Assembly (NCBI GenBank): GCA_043228905.1
Contig: JBHGNT010000014.1
Coordinates: 15,128,001-15,192,000 of the forward strand
Origin: Azolla caroliniana
Lineage: Eukaryota > Polypodiophyta
Length of the DNA stretch: 64,000 bases
Direction of reading: 5' to 3'
Part shown: in pieces, positions 51,556-61,559 of the stretch
Numbering within the stretch: position 1 is the stretch's first letter
How the letters are laid out: each line of letters begins with the position of its first letter
Notes under the pieces: model-generated
Seen by the model: only the letters and a program-made list of their open reading frames with translations
Told to the model about the DNA's origin: nothing
Databases searched by the model: none
Position numbers and translations under genes: made by a program

Positions 51556-52261
51556 TGTCGAGCCCTTCGGCTCCGGATTGTTGCGTGAGTCGGGTGGGAA
51601 CCGCCGAGGTTTTGGACTAGGAGGAATAGGAATACAACTTAAGGCTAGTTATGAGTAATAGGAAGAGAAGTAAGATAGTAATCTCATGAATCCCACGAGT
51701 TTAGTGTATTTTAAAACAATATTTAGATTCTAAGAGTAATTTCTATGGCAAAATTCGTGAATCCCACGAATATATTAGATTGATCAATTCTTCTATATTA
51801 ATCAACAACCTTATACATATTTCTCTCCTCCTTATATAAAGATGGGAGAGGCTAAGCATGGCTTCATGCTTTTTCACCTAAAGTATCCATGCACACTAAA
51901 TGTGCATGTGATGCTTTGTCATTTCCTAAATATAGGGCTCATGCACGCTAGATGTGCATGAGTCACTTTTAATGGCACGTGTAAATAAAATATTCACACT
52001 CTAAAGAATACATGATTTTTACCTTTTAATAAAGGTATGTGTAAATAAAGGTCTTATACGTATTAAATCTATATTTATAACACTAAAGATAAGTTATTAC
52101 AATGGTAAAGTTGGGGTTTATCTATGTGGAGGTGCATGGTTTGAATCTTGCCCTATGCACGTGATAAATTCTTTTGATATATTATTTTTTTATTTATATG
52201 TATCTAAAATCGGATATATTATTTTATGGTTTTCACGTAGTGTGTGGAATACACTACGACA
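51556..52261 (-). mobile_element. D 3' LTR
   Basis: Plus-strand bounds TGTCGAGCCC...ACACTACGACA. The minus 5' end has CGTAGTGT/ACACTACG able to pair. A tRNA-like module is on the plus strand at ~52090-52150 (TTACAATGGTAAAG, GGTTTGAATCTTGCC). The U5 side contains GAACCGCCGAGGTTTTGG and repeated GTGAATCCCACGA blocks. Confidence 0.88.
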
Positions 52262-52279
52262 CTCGCCCCCTCCGAACCC

Positions 52280-52299
52280 GCACATCCTCCGGTATGTGC
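52280..52299 (-). other. D pre-PPT hairpin
   Basis: Minus strand GCACAT-ACCGGAGG-ATGTGC, perfect stem, followed by GGTTCGGAGGGGGCGAG as polypurine tract (to 52262). Confidence 0.8.
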
Positions 52300-52384
52300 T
52301 GAAGTTGCCGATGCTCGTTGTCTCCCCTTCATCCTCCGTTTGTCCCGCTATGTCAACTTTGTCTCTCCATTTTGAGTAGACCCA

Positions 52385-54079
52385 TTCTTTCCACCCGAAC
52401 CATTGTCGCCATCCGATCCACCATATTCTTTGTTCTCTCTCGTCATATTCTTGGCCCTTGTCATTCGTGGTAGTGTCTTTTACTGGCCTCTTTCTTGTCT
52501 TCATCAACCTTGACTTTTTTCCGGATCCCTCTCGTCCGATCAACTTTCGGTTTGATTGTCTTCCAATCGGATTCGTATTCGGCCGAATCGGAATCGGTTG
52601 TTCGGTTTTGATTGAGTCGGTCTCCTTCCGGCCCGGTTTCGATCTATCGGTTTCAGTTTCGGTTGGCTTTCTTTTCCTCGTTTTCACTAGCCTCGACCGG
52701 TCCAACCTCCGGTTGAGTCGGATTAGCTTCTTTCCGGATCGGTCTCGTCCGATCGGCTTTCGGCTAGGTCGGCTTCCATCCATATTCGCGTTCGGCCAAG
52801 TCAGACTCAGTCGACTGGTTTTGACCAAGTCGACCCCTTTTCGGGTCGGCTTTCTTTTGGGTCGTCTTTCGGCCGAATCCTCATTCGCCCGGTTCGGCTT
52901 TCGTTTGTGTCGACTTTCGGTTGAATCCTCATTCGCCCGGTTCGGCTTTCTTTCGGGTCGTCTTTCGGTCGAATCCTCTTTCACCCGGTTCAGCTTTCTT
53001 TCGGGTCGTCTTTCGACTGAATCCCCTTTCACCCGGTTCGGCTTTCTTTCGGTTCATCTTTTGGCCGAATCGTCTTTTACCCGGTTCGGCTTTCTTTCGG
53101 ATCGGAATCCCGTCCGGATCACCTTCCATCCGAACCGGCTTCTGACTTTACCTTTCTTGCCGCCACCTCCTGTCTCTCCGATCTCACGTTGGTTCTCGAA
53201 TACAACCGCCGAAGTCTCTAGAATTAGCGGACAGGAATCCACGGTATTATCATCCTCCGTTGTTTCACCCATAGCCACCTCCTTGGCTATCTCTCCTTCG
53301 TATGCATCGGCTTCGACCTTCGTTTCGTTGCCGCCACTTTCCTTATCTTCGGTGTTATGTCGACACACAGGCTCGACTACCGAAGTCTCCGAAACAATGG
53401 TGAAGGAATCCCTTCGTTCGTGCTCATTTACTTTGTCTTCCTCGTCGCCCTTCCGGTCCTCCACCTTTCCGCCGACACATTCCGTCTCTCCGGTCTCATG
53501 TTGGTGCACGGGCACAACCGCCAAAGTTTCTGGAACCGGTGTGGGGATACCCTTTCGTCCTCGATCTTCCTCCTCCTCGTCCTTTGTTGGCCTCGACTTT
53601 GGTTCGGTTTTAATCTCCCCTTCAATGTCGACTTGCGACTTTTCATGCATCTCCGAACCCTTCCGCATCAAGCTCTCCTTCAGTGGAAGTCGGTGGCCGC
53701 TTTTCACCCACTGTTGACCGCCGTTCGTGGACCATGTCCTCGTCTGCTTCGGTCTTAGATAGTCATATGCGTCTCGTATAGCTTCTTCAAAGGACTCCCA
53801 TGTTGGATTTTGTTGCCGTATCTTGAAGATTCTTTCTTGTAACTCATCCGTGGCTACCCGACTGAAGGATATCACTTGCAATCCTTCCGGTATCCCACAT
53901 CGCATCATCTCCGTCTTGTAGTCATGTAGATAGCGTGACACATCCTTTCCGTCGAATTCCCCGTTTCTTCGCACAAGCCGCACTACTGCCGATTTCATCT
54001 CTGACATTGTGTGTTGCTCTTCTTGCATCCGCTTAATCATCATCATCGTCATATTCATCGCTTCTTGTTGATTCTCCAT
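52385..54079 (-). pseudogene. D Gag-like protein with expanded 16-residue repeats
   Basis: Minus strand, ATG at 54079 (MENQQEAMNMTMMMIKRMQ). N-terminal Gag region (MKSAVVRLVRRNGEFDGKDV, YKTEMMRCGIPEGLQV, RIFKIRQQNPTWESFEEA) is homologous to E and more distantly to C. An internal deletion relative to E follows (DYLRPKQTRTWS). Then acidic repeats (LETSAVVFENQREIGETG-like) and a basic C-terminus. At ~52860-53100 a 48-bp unit coding RVKEDSTERRPERKPN-like repeats occurs about five times; E has one remnant. TGA at 53054-53056 replaces Arg CGA. The end is WWIGWRQWFGWKEW; D has Trp where E has a stop and runs on toward the LTR. Confidence 0.8.
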
Positions 54080-54096
54080 CTCCTTACCACCCGGTT

Positions 54097-54114
54097 TCAC
54101 GTCGGGTTCACCAA
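54097..54114 (-). other. D primer-binding site (tRNA-Trp type)
   Basis: Minus strand TTGGTGAACCCGACGTGA, three bases inside the 5' LTR end; same site as C and E. Confidence 0.75.
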
Positions 54115-54542
54115 CTGTGTCGAGCCCTTCGGCTCCGGATTGTTGCGTGAGTCGGGTGGGAACCGCCGAGGTTTTGGACTAGGAGGAATAGGAATACAAC
54201 TTAAGGCTAGTTATGAGTAATAGGAAGAGAAGTAAGATAGTAATCTCGTGAATCCCATGAGTTTAGTGTATTTTAAAACAATATTTAGATTCTAAGAGTA
54301 ATTTCTATGGCAAAATTCGTGAATCCCACGAATATATTAGATTGATCAATTCTTCTATATTAATCAACAACCTTATACATATTTCTCTCCTCCTTATATA
54401 AAGATGGAAGAGGCTAAGCATGGCTTCATGCTTTTTCACCTAAAGTATCCATGCACACTAAATGTGCATGTGATGCTTTGTCATTTCCTAAATATAGGGC
54501 TCATGCACGCTAGATGTGCATGAGTCACTTTTAATGGCACGT

Positions 54543-55296
54543 TGTCGTAGTGTATTTCGTACACTACGTGAAAAATTAAAAATAATATAACCGATTTAAT
54601 TACATATAAATAAATAAAATAATATATCAAGATATTTATCACGTGCATAGGGCAAGATTCGAACCCTATACCTCCACGTAGCCAAACCTCAACTTTACCA
54701 TTATACTACCTTATCTTTAGTGTTCTATAAATAGATTTAATAACTATAAGTGCTTTATTTGCACCTACCTTTATTAAAAGGTAAATCGTGCATTTTTAGA
54801 GTGCGTGAATATTTTATAGAAAAACGCAAGCAACTAAAAAGTGACGCATGCACATCTAGCGTGCATGAGCACTATATTTAGCAAATAAAAGCGCATGAAC
54901 ATATTAGAAAAAAAGCATGTAGCTATGCTTAGTCTCTCCCATCACTACATAAGGATGGGGAGCACAATGTAATAGGTGTGTGAAATATTTGGAAATTGGA
55001 TATATTTCCGAAAACACCAACCGATTAATATAATCGTGGGATTCACGAAAATAATATAATCTATACTTGTGGGATTCACAAGTTTCTTATATCTTTCTTT
55101 CAATCTAAATACATATTCTTATCTAAATATTGATTAATCGAATACAATACACTCGTGGGATTCACGAAATTTCTATCTCTCTTTCTAATAATCTATTCAT
55201 TACTAGCCTCATCTCATATTCTTCTTTCTCCTAGTCCAAAACCCCGGTGGTTCCCACCCGACTCACGCAAACGATCCGGAGCCGAAAGGCACGACA
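54543..55296 (+). mobile_element. E 5' LTR
   Basis: 754 bp. Starts TGTCGTAGTGTATTTCG; CGTAGTGTA pairs with TACACTACG (54546-54568). A tRNA-like module is on the minus strand (54655-54715: TAGTATAATGGTAAAG, GGTTCGAATCTTGCC). It has GTGGGATTCACGAA-type repeats in U5 and ends GAAAGGCACGACA. Confidence 0.92.
54655..54715 (-). other. Antisense tRNA-like module in E LTR
   Basis: Best-preserved example in the window: TAGTATAATGG, 32 nt, then GGTTCGAATCT on the minus strand. Second copy in the 3' LTR at ~57330-57390; diverged versions in D at ~52090 and ~58100. Confidence 0.6.
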
Positions 55297-55300
55297 CAGT

Positions 55301-55317
55301 TGGTGAACCCGACGTGA
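55301..55317 (+). other. E primer-binding site (tRNA-Trp type)
   Basis: TGGTGAACCCGACGTGA, four bases after the LTR end. Confidence 0.75.
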
Positions 55318-55334
55318 AGGCGGGTGGCAAGGAG

Positions 55335-57098
55335 ATGGAGAATCAACAAGAGGCAATGAGCATAACGATGATGATGATGTTCGAGCGGATGCTACAAGAA
55401 CAACGAGTGATGTCGGAGATCACGGGGGCAGTAAAGCGGCTCGTACAACGAAACGGACAATTCAACGGAAACGATGTGTCATGCTATCTACGTGACTACA
55501 AGGCGGAGATGATACGATGTGGGATACCGGAAGGATTGCAAGTGACATCCTTCAATCGGGTGGCCACGAATGAGCTACAAGAAAGAATCTACAAGATACG
55601 GCAACAAAACTCGACATGGGGGTCATTCGAAGAAGCTTTACGAGAGACATATGATTACAAGAGATCAAAGGGACAAGATCGGCGAAAATTCGACAAATGG
55701 GTGGCATCGGAGAAGACCCACCGAAGTGCAACACAAGCATTCCTAGAGTTCGAGCATCGTCTTGCTCAACTCTCGGAGCGGGAACAACGATTGGTGGGGG
55801 AGGATAAATTCCTAATGTTCGTAAAATCGATCGATCGAAAAGAAAGGAAGGACATCGGGATTGAACTCGAAGACGATGACGGTACGAATGGTCTTACTGA
55901 AGATTGGGCCGAAGTCCAAAGGGTATGCCGGAGACATGATGAGAGGAAGATGAGAATCTTGTCAACGACATGGCCGATGAAGGATGGTCGATTGAAGACA
56001 AACGATGGAGCCAATATGAAGGCCGAAATACAACATGATGGTGCGACGGAAGAGGGTGTAAAACAAGCTACCCTCTTGTCTTGCGAAAGAACGATGGCGA
56101 AGGATAAGACCGATAACCCAAGTGTAGAAGAAGATTTCGGAATACAAGTGTCCGAAACATCGGGTGAAAAAGGGGTAAGCATAATTGATGTTTGCATAAT
56201 TGATGCAGTGAAAGAGAGCAAGGAGGACTTGATTGAGGAGGTCGCCACGAAAGATGACATCGAATCGAAGGTGGCTATGGACGAATCAACGACGGATGGC
56301 CATATCGAGACTTCCCCACCACTGATTCTAGAGACTCCGGCGGTTGCGTTCGAAAGGCAACGTGAGACCGAAGAGACGGAAGGTGGCGGAGAGAAAACAA
56401 AGGTCAAAGTCGATGCATACGACGGAGAGATAGCCGAGAATATGGCTATGGGTGAAACAATGGAGGATGATAATACCGAGGATTCCTACCCACTAATTCT
56501 AGAGACTTCGGCAGTTGTGTCCGAGAACCAACGTGAGACCGGAGAGACGGGAGGTGGCAGCAAGAAAGGTAAAGTCGGAAGCCGGTTTGGATGGAAGGTG
56601 ATCCGGACGGGATTCCGATCCGAAAGAAAGCCGACCCGAAAAGGGGTCGACTCGGTCAAAACCGATCGATTGAGTCTGACTTGGCCGAACGTGAATATGG
56701 ATGGAAGCCAACCTAGCCGAAAGCCGATCGGACGAGACCGATCCAAAAAGAAGCTAATCCGACTCAACCGGAGGTTGGACCGGTCGAGGCTGGTGAAAAC
56801 GAGGAAAAGAAAGCCAACCGAAACCGAAACCGATAGATCGAAACCGGGCCGGAAGGAGACCGACTCAATCGAAACCGAACAACCGATTCCGATTCGGCCG
56901 AATACGAATCCGATCGGAAGCCGATCAAACCGAAAGTTGATCGGACGAGAGCGATCCGGAAAAAAGTCAAGGTTGATGAAGACAAGAAAGAGGCCAGTAA
57001 AAGACACTACCACGAATGACAAGGGCCAAGAATATGACGAGACAGAACAAAGAATATGGTGGATCGGATGGCGACAATGGTTCGGGTGGAAAGAATAG
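55335..57098 (+). CDS. E Gag-like protein (587 aa)
   Basis: First ATG after the primer site (MENQQEAMSITMMMMFERMLQ). Residues ~1-210 form a capsid-like region: AVKRLVQRNGQFNGNDV, YKAEMIRCGIPEGLQV, RKFDKWVASEK, FLMFVKSIDRKERKDI and LTEDWAEVQRVCRRHDERK align with C Gag. No knuckle, protease, RT or integrase follows. The middle is acidic with two similar PLILETPAV/PLILETSAV segments, and the last ~130 residues are Lys/Arg/Pro-rich, ending WWIGWRQWFGWKE. The basic tail could replace the knuckle in binding RNA. The frame is also open upstream to a GTG at 55155, through the LTR end and primer site; I chose 55335 because that part is non-coding in D. Confidence 0.85.
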   Translation: MENQQEAMSITMMMMFERMLQEQRVMSEITGAVKRLVQRNGQFNGNDVSCYLRDYKAEMIRCGIPEGLQVTSFNRVATNELQERIYKIRQQNSTWGSFEEALRETYDYKRSKGQDRRKFDKWVASEKTHRSATQAFLEFEHRLAQLSEREQRLVGEDKFLMFVKSIDRKERKDIGIELEDDDGTNGLTEDWAEVQRVCRRHDERKMRILSTTWPMKDGRLKTNDGANMKAEIQHDGATEEGVKQATLLSCERTMAKDKTDNPSVEEDFGIQVSETSGEKGVSIIDVCIIDAVKESKEDLIEEVATKDDIESKVAMDESTTDGHIETSPPLILETPAVAFERQRETEETEGGGEKTKVKVDAYDGEIAENMAMGETMEDDNTEDSYPLILETSAVVSENQRETGETGGGSKKGKVGSRFGWKVIRTGFRSERKPTRKGVDSVKTDRLSLTWPNVNMDGSQPSRKPIGRDRSKKKLIRLNRRLDRSRLVKTRKRKPTETETDRSKPGRKETDSIETEQPIPIRPNTNPIGSRSNRKLIGRERSGKKSRLMKTRKRPVKDTTTNDKGQEYDETEQRIWWIGWRQWFGWKE

Positions 57099-57180
57099 GT
57101 CTACTCAAAATGGAGAGACAAAGTTGACATAGCGGGACAAACGGAGGATGAAGGGGAGACAACGAGCATCGGCAACTTCG

Positions 57181-57200
57181 GCACATACCGGAGGATGTGC
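57181..57200 (+). other. E pre-PPT hairpin
   Basis: GCACAT-ACCGGAGG-ATGTGC, perfect; polypurine tract GGAGGGGGCGAG ends at 57218. Confidence 0.8.
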
Positions 57201-57218
57201 GGGTTCGGAGGGGGCGAG

Positions 57219-57972
57219 TGTCGTAGTGTATTTCGTACACTACGTGAAAAAGTAAAAATAATATAACCGATTTAATTACATATAAATAAATAAAATAATA
57301 TATCAAGATATTTATCACGTGCATAGGGCAAGATTCAAACCCTGTACCTCCACGTAGCCAAACCTCAACTTTACCATTATACTACCTTATCTTTAGTGTT
57401 CTATAAATAGATTTAATAACTATAAGTGCTTTATTTGCACCTACCTTTATTAAAAGGTAAATCGTGCATTTTTAGAGTGCGTGAATATTTTATAGAAAAA
57501 CGCAAGCAACTAAAAAGTGACTCATGCACATCTAGCGTGCATGAGCACTATATTTAGCAAATAAAAGCGCATGAACATATTAGAAAAAAAGCATGTAGCT
57601 ATGCTTAGTCTCTCCCATCACTACATAAGGATGGGGAGCACAATGTAATAGGTGTGTGAAATATTTGGAAATTGGATATATTTCCGAAAACACCAACCGA
57701 TTAATATAATCGTGGGATTCACGAAAATAATATAATCTATACTTGTGGGATTCACAAGTTTCTTATATCTTTCTTTCAATCTAAATACATATTCTTATCT
57801 AAATATTGATTAATCGAATACAATACACTCGTGGGATTCACGAAATTTCTATCTCTCTTTCTAATAATCTATTCATTACTAGCCTCATCTCATATTCTTC
57901 TTTCTCCTAGTCCAAAACCCCGGTGGTTCCCACCCGACTCACGCAAACGATCCGGAGCCGAAAGGCACGACA
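57219..57972 (+). mobile_element. E 3' LTR
   Basis: 754 bp, colinear with 54543-55296. Single-base differences include GAAAAAGTAAAA versus GAAAAATTAAAA near the start, ATTCAAACCCTG versus ATTCGAACCCTA, and GTGACTCATG versus GTGACGCATG. Confidence 0.93.
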
Positions 57973-57976
57973 ACGT

Positions 57977-58256
57977 GTAAATAAAATATTCACACTCTAA
58001 AGAATACATGATTTTTACCTTTTAATAAAGGTATGTGTAAATAAAGGTCTTATACGTATAAATCTATATTTATAACACTAAAGATAAGTTATTACAATGG
58101 TAAAGTTGGGGTTTATCTATGTGGAGGTGCATGGTTTGAATCTTGCCCTATGTACGTGATAAATTCTTTTGATATATTATTTTTTTATTTATATGTATCT
58201 AAAATCGGATATATTATTTTATGGTTTTCACGTAGTGTGTGGAATACACTACGACA
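57977..58256 (-). mobile_element. D 5' LTR, outer part
   Basis: Continues the D LTR after E (GTAAATAAAATATTCACAC...ACACTACGACA), matching 51976-52261 apart from single changes such as CTATGTACGTG versus CTATGCACGTG. Confidence 0.9.
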
Positions 58257-58449
58257 ACGTACGTTCAAGATATCTTTTATAAACCCCTTATACATATGTT
58301 TTTTCACTATTTTAGAACCCTTTTGTAAAAAAACGGTTAATAAAAATACCCCTTATTGTCAATATATATTTTGACAACAACTATTTTAAATACCCTTACA
58401 TAGAAAAACACATGTATATCCTATAGATGTATATAAATATGCATTGTAT
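58257..58449. other. AT-rich flank of D, nothing recognised
   Basis: Starts with the duplicated ACGT. On the minus strand a few codons adjoining the site could extend the F frame, but the match is too short to claim. No other feature. Confidence 0.4.
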
Positions 58450-58829
58450 TATTTGAATGTGTTGGGCATATTTTATGCATGGTTGTATGTATGTATGTGT
58501 ATGTTATGTGTGTGTATGTATTGTGTTGTATTCCATGTGTATGTATTGGATTGTATTGTATTGCATGTGTATGTATGTATGTATTGAGTTGTATTCCATG
58601 TTTATGTATTGTATTGTATTGTATTGTATTGTATTGTATTGCATGTGTATGTATGTATGTATATGTATTGAGTTGTATTCCATGTTTATGTATTGTATTG
58701 TATTGTATTGCATGTGTATGTATACATGTACTATATTGTATTCCATGTTTATGTATGTATGTATTGTACTATATTGCATGTGTTGTATTTATTGTATTAT
58801 GCCATGTGTCTATGTGTCTATGTATGTAC

Positions 58830-58882
<53 letters not shown>

Positions 58883-58925
58883 AATGTGTGTATATATGTG
58901 TTCTATATATGTGCATGTTAGATCT
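58450..58925. repeat. TGTAT/TATG microsatellite field with a (TA)n core
   Basis: Interspersed TGTATGTATTGTATTG-type repeats, including two ~100-bp duplications (ATTGAGTTGTATTCCATG at 58577 and 58667), then a ~48-bp (TA)n run (58831-58879). Open frames here are repeat artefacts. Confidence 0.9.
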
Positions 58926-60774
58926 ATGTGTATGTGTATTCTATACATGTCACAATAAAATAGGTTGGTAGTGATGCCAAAACTCATCACTATTGGCATC
59001 ACTCAAATACAATCATTTTGCAACGTGTTTAATTTTTGTTTTTACTTTTTTTAACAAGTATTTATTTATTTTGTTCTTCATTTTGTATTTTTTGTTTAGA
59101 ATGTGTTTATTGTATGTATGTATGTATGTTTGCTTGTTTGTATGTATATTTGCATGTATGTGAGCGTGGAGAGTATGTGCATCTTCACACCACCTTCATT
59201 CAAAGAACAGGATCACCTTCAATGCCATCTTCTTTGACATGCCTATGTAACATTGCAAATATCGTGGTTTCATGGAAGTGAAAAATGATATATCTAACAA
59301 AAGATATATCATAACAAGAATAATTCACAACATTCAACTTGAGAAAGAACTTCACTGCATGAAGTTGCTACAATGCCAAAACAAACACATACCGAGTTTT
59401 TCTCTAAGAAAACTTCAGCATTTAAGTCCTTAAGTTCCTACAATGCAACCACATACAATACTTTTAACCTTTAAACATCTCTTGCATAGCCATAGCCATT
59501 AATCTCTCTACAAAAGAAACATAGCAAGTAACCTATGGAACCCACAAAGGTTTAGATTCAAGAACATCTAATCTGAAAGGTTTGGTCTCAACAACAATAT
59601 TTATCATAGATAGGTTTGGTCTTGACAAATTAACTGTTACATAATGAAAACACATTGTGGGAATTCGTGTATCCAATTCACAACAAATAAAACCAAAATA
59701 GAGTTTCAATTATGCCTCTTGTATTGGTAACATACTTAAACATGACAAATTTACCTCTACCATGGAAACTAGCACCGCAGCCATCATGCCGACCATATGA
59801 CTTGCATGAAACGTCGAAGCACCCCATTGAAGAGTATAAAGAATGCAAAGCTTAGAAATTCAAAATTAAACTAAAGTCACAATTTCAGCAACCTTGATGT
59901 TCCGTCTAAATATCAACTTAGATACATATAACTTGCAATATATAACTAGGAATTACTAAAAGAGAATCGGTAGAGGAACAATGATTTTATATCACCAAAA
60001 AATGTGTATCCAATATTTATCCATGAGTAACACATTGATGTAAGTGTTATTCACCATCGTGTTACATCATGCCCTTACATGTTCTTCCTTGCCCAAAAAT
60101 AGATAACATTGAGATAGACATGCACATCACTTATATTTATTGAGTTTCAAAGGGTGACTCTATCTAATTGCCCACACTTCAAAAATGATGTTATATTGTG
60201 CAATGAACAATAGAAACAATCAATATGGCTCAAATTACCAAGGTGATGAAACAACCAATGACGCTCAACCAATCCAGCAGTTGGAAGCAATAACGTCAAA
60301 GGCATGTTTGTAGGCTCCCATTACTGTAAGGAGCTATGCGTAGGCCCAAACGATAGCCACACCTATGAGCGTTGAGAATCATTCAAAAACAAAAATCCCT
60401 GTTTAAATTTCTTCAAGAACTACATTTTATTATTGTATTAAACAATGAAAAACTTTTGAAGTGAAAGCATAAACAAAATGCTCACAAAACACATTAAACA
60501 GGCATGTCATTACCTGCATGCGACAACAACTTTTGGATAATTATTTGGTTGATCCCTTTTTCCACACTTTCCCAACTTGCAAGTATAAATAAAATTATTT
60601 CAATATCTGACCCAAAATCGACAATTCTTTCAACAAAAATGCATATTTCTTAATGTTTGTTGCATAAAAATACCATACCCATGGAAAAATCATTAGGAGG
60701 AGAAAAACTATACAACATGATTACAACAAACAACCGTACATACAACCCATAATGTCGAACTTCTTATATCAACT
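58926..60774. other. AT-rich sequence without recognised genes
   Basis: No long open frame with homology, no LTR ends and no RNA gene recognised. A palindrome GATATATC.AACAAAAGATATATC lies at ~59288-59310. It may be host intergenic DNA or the interior of the structure ending at 63265. Confidence 0.4.
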
Positions 60775-61400
60775 CACTTGCAATAGCATGGATGGATTTG
60801 CACACCATATTCCTTTGTGTGGAGGAGCTCCCAACTATGACCTATTCTTGTTGTAATTAGTGGGTGATTTAAGGTTATTAAGGTTCCACACCACATATTT
60901 GTCCCAGGAACTAGAAACCATGATAGGATTCGCAGTAACATGTGAGAATTAACACATGATACCCAGCCGATGTGTGCATCTCCATCTTGGATAGTATAGT
61001 TGTAGTCGCCGAGAGTGTTCCAAAGCTTGATGAATCGATCCCTCAACATGGAAACGATCTGACGATTGTCTGCAGAGAAGGCAACGCTCAGAACGTCTTT
61101 ATAGTGTCCAGTGAATCGACAGTTTGTGGCACCGGAGTAGAGATCCCACAGATGAAGCTCTCCATCCCAGCTCCTTGATAGAGCAAACTTCCTATTGGAA
61201 TAGATGGCAACATCTTATATGAAGTGACCATGACCTGTGAGGCGTTTCTTCGTATAGCCATAGTTTTCATCTCAGGTGAGGGACCATACAACAAGAGACT
61301 TGTCTCGAGAATCAGAGATGATCATGTACCCATCGATGATGGGGCAAGAAATGGAGGTGAGCCAGTCGTTGTGGCTGTTGAGTTTCCACCACGGCTTCGA
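60775..61400 (-). pseudogene. RACK1-like WD40 pseudogene fragment
   Basis: Minus strand. Four consecutive WD40 blades of RACK1 (ribosome-associated scaffold, Gbeta-like) are recognisable: SHNDWLTSISCP...[99 protein letters not shown]; then after a frame slip [18 protein letters not shown]. There are stops inside (TGA after SLT; TAA in place of Gln after GHGHF) and missense in blade-closing residues. Homology fades near 60890; blades 5-7 and the N-terminal methionine are missing. No intron is evident across the blades, which fits a processed or TE-captured copy, though a single-exon origin is possible. Not functional. Confidence 0.8.
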
Positions 61401-61559
61401 TCTGTCTCTATCTCTATCTTTGTCTCTCCCCTCTTTCTTGCCCCACATCAAAATATGTATACTCCCCATTTTTTGCTAAAACCGGAATGTAATCCCCCTC
61501 CCCCTTTTCTTCCCCCCTTTTTTTGAAACAATTAACGTGACTCTGTCACGCGTTTTAAA
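61401..61559. other. Pyrimidine-rich flank of the RACK1-like fragment
   Basis: CT-rich tracts (CTGTCTCTATCTCTATC, CCCCCTCCCCCTTTTCTTCCCC) and the short palindrome CGTGAC.CTGTCACG near 61534. Nothing coding. Confidence 0.4.

Larger units (their letters stand above)
54543..57972 (+). mobile_element. Element E: GAG-only LTR element (TSD ACGT) inside the D LTR
   Basis: 3,430 bp, LTRs 54543-55296 and 57219-57972, flanked by ACGT (54539-54542, 57973-57976). The empty site GGCACGTGTAAATAAA survives in the other D LTR near 51975, which fixes the duplication at exactly four bases. Opposite in orientation to D and of the same GAG-only family. LTRs are almost identical on reading, so it is younger than D. 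Confidence 0.95.
51556..58256 (-). mobile_element. Element D: GAG-only LTR element (TSD ACGT), hosting E
   Basis: LTRs 51556-52261 (3') and 54118-54542 plus 57977-58256 (5', split by E; 705 bp when joined). Flanked by ACGT at 51552-51555 and 58257-58260. It has a tRNA-Trp-type primer site, a single Gag frame, the CCGGAGG hairpin and a polypurine tract, but no protease, RT or integrase. This is the TR-GAG type of non-autonomous element. Inserted in F; C-like elements could supply enzymes. Confidence 0.9.

Noticed and set aside
52458-53717. 419-codon plus-strand open frame (Ser/Phe/Gly-rich)
   Set aside because: Exact antisense of the D Gag repeats; the minus strand has the conserved Gag homology.
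54655-54715. True tRNA gene in the E LTR
   Set aside because: A-box and B-box-like motifs are present, but I cannot form an acceptor stem or a proper anticodon arm.
55155-55334. N-terminal extension of the E Gag frame resembling a signal peptide
   Set aside because: It is LTR and primer-binding-site sequence and starts at GTG, not ATG; the hydrophobic look is accidental.
58257-58300. Continuation of F Gag beyond D
   Set aside because: A few residues on the minus strand could fit, but no zinc knuckle or Gag motif follows; too weak to annotate.
58457-58971. 150-codon Cys/Tyr-rich frames
   Set aside because: Products of TGTA/TATG microsatellites in several frames on both strands.
60775-61400. 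Functional RACK1 gene
   Set aside because: In-frame stops, frame slips, missing blades 5-7 and missing start.
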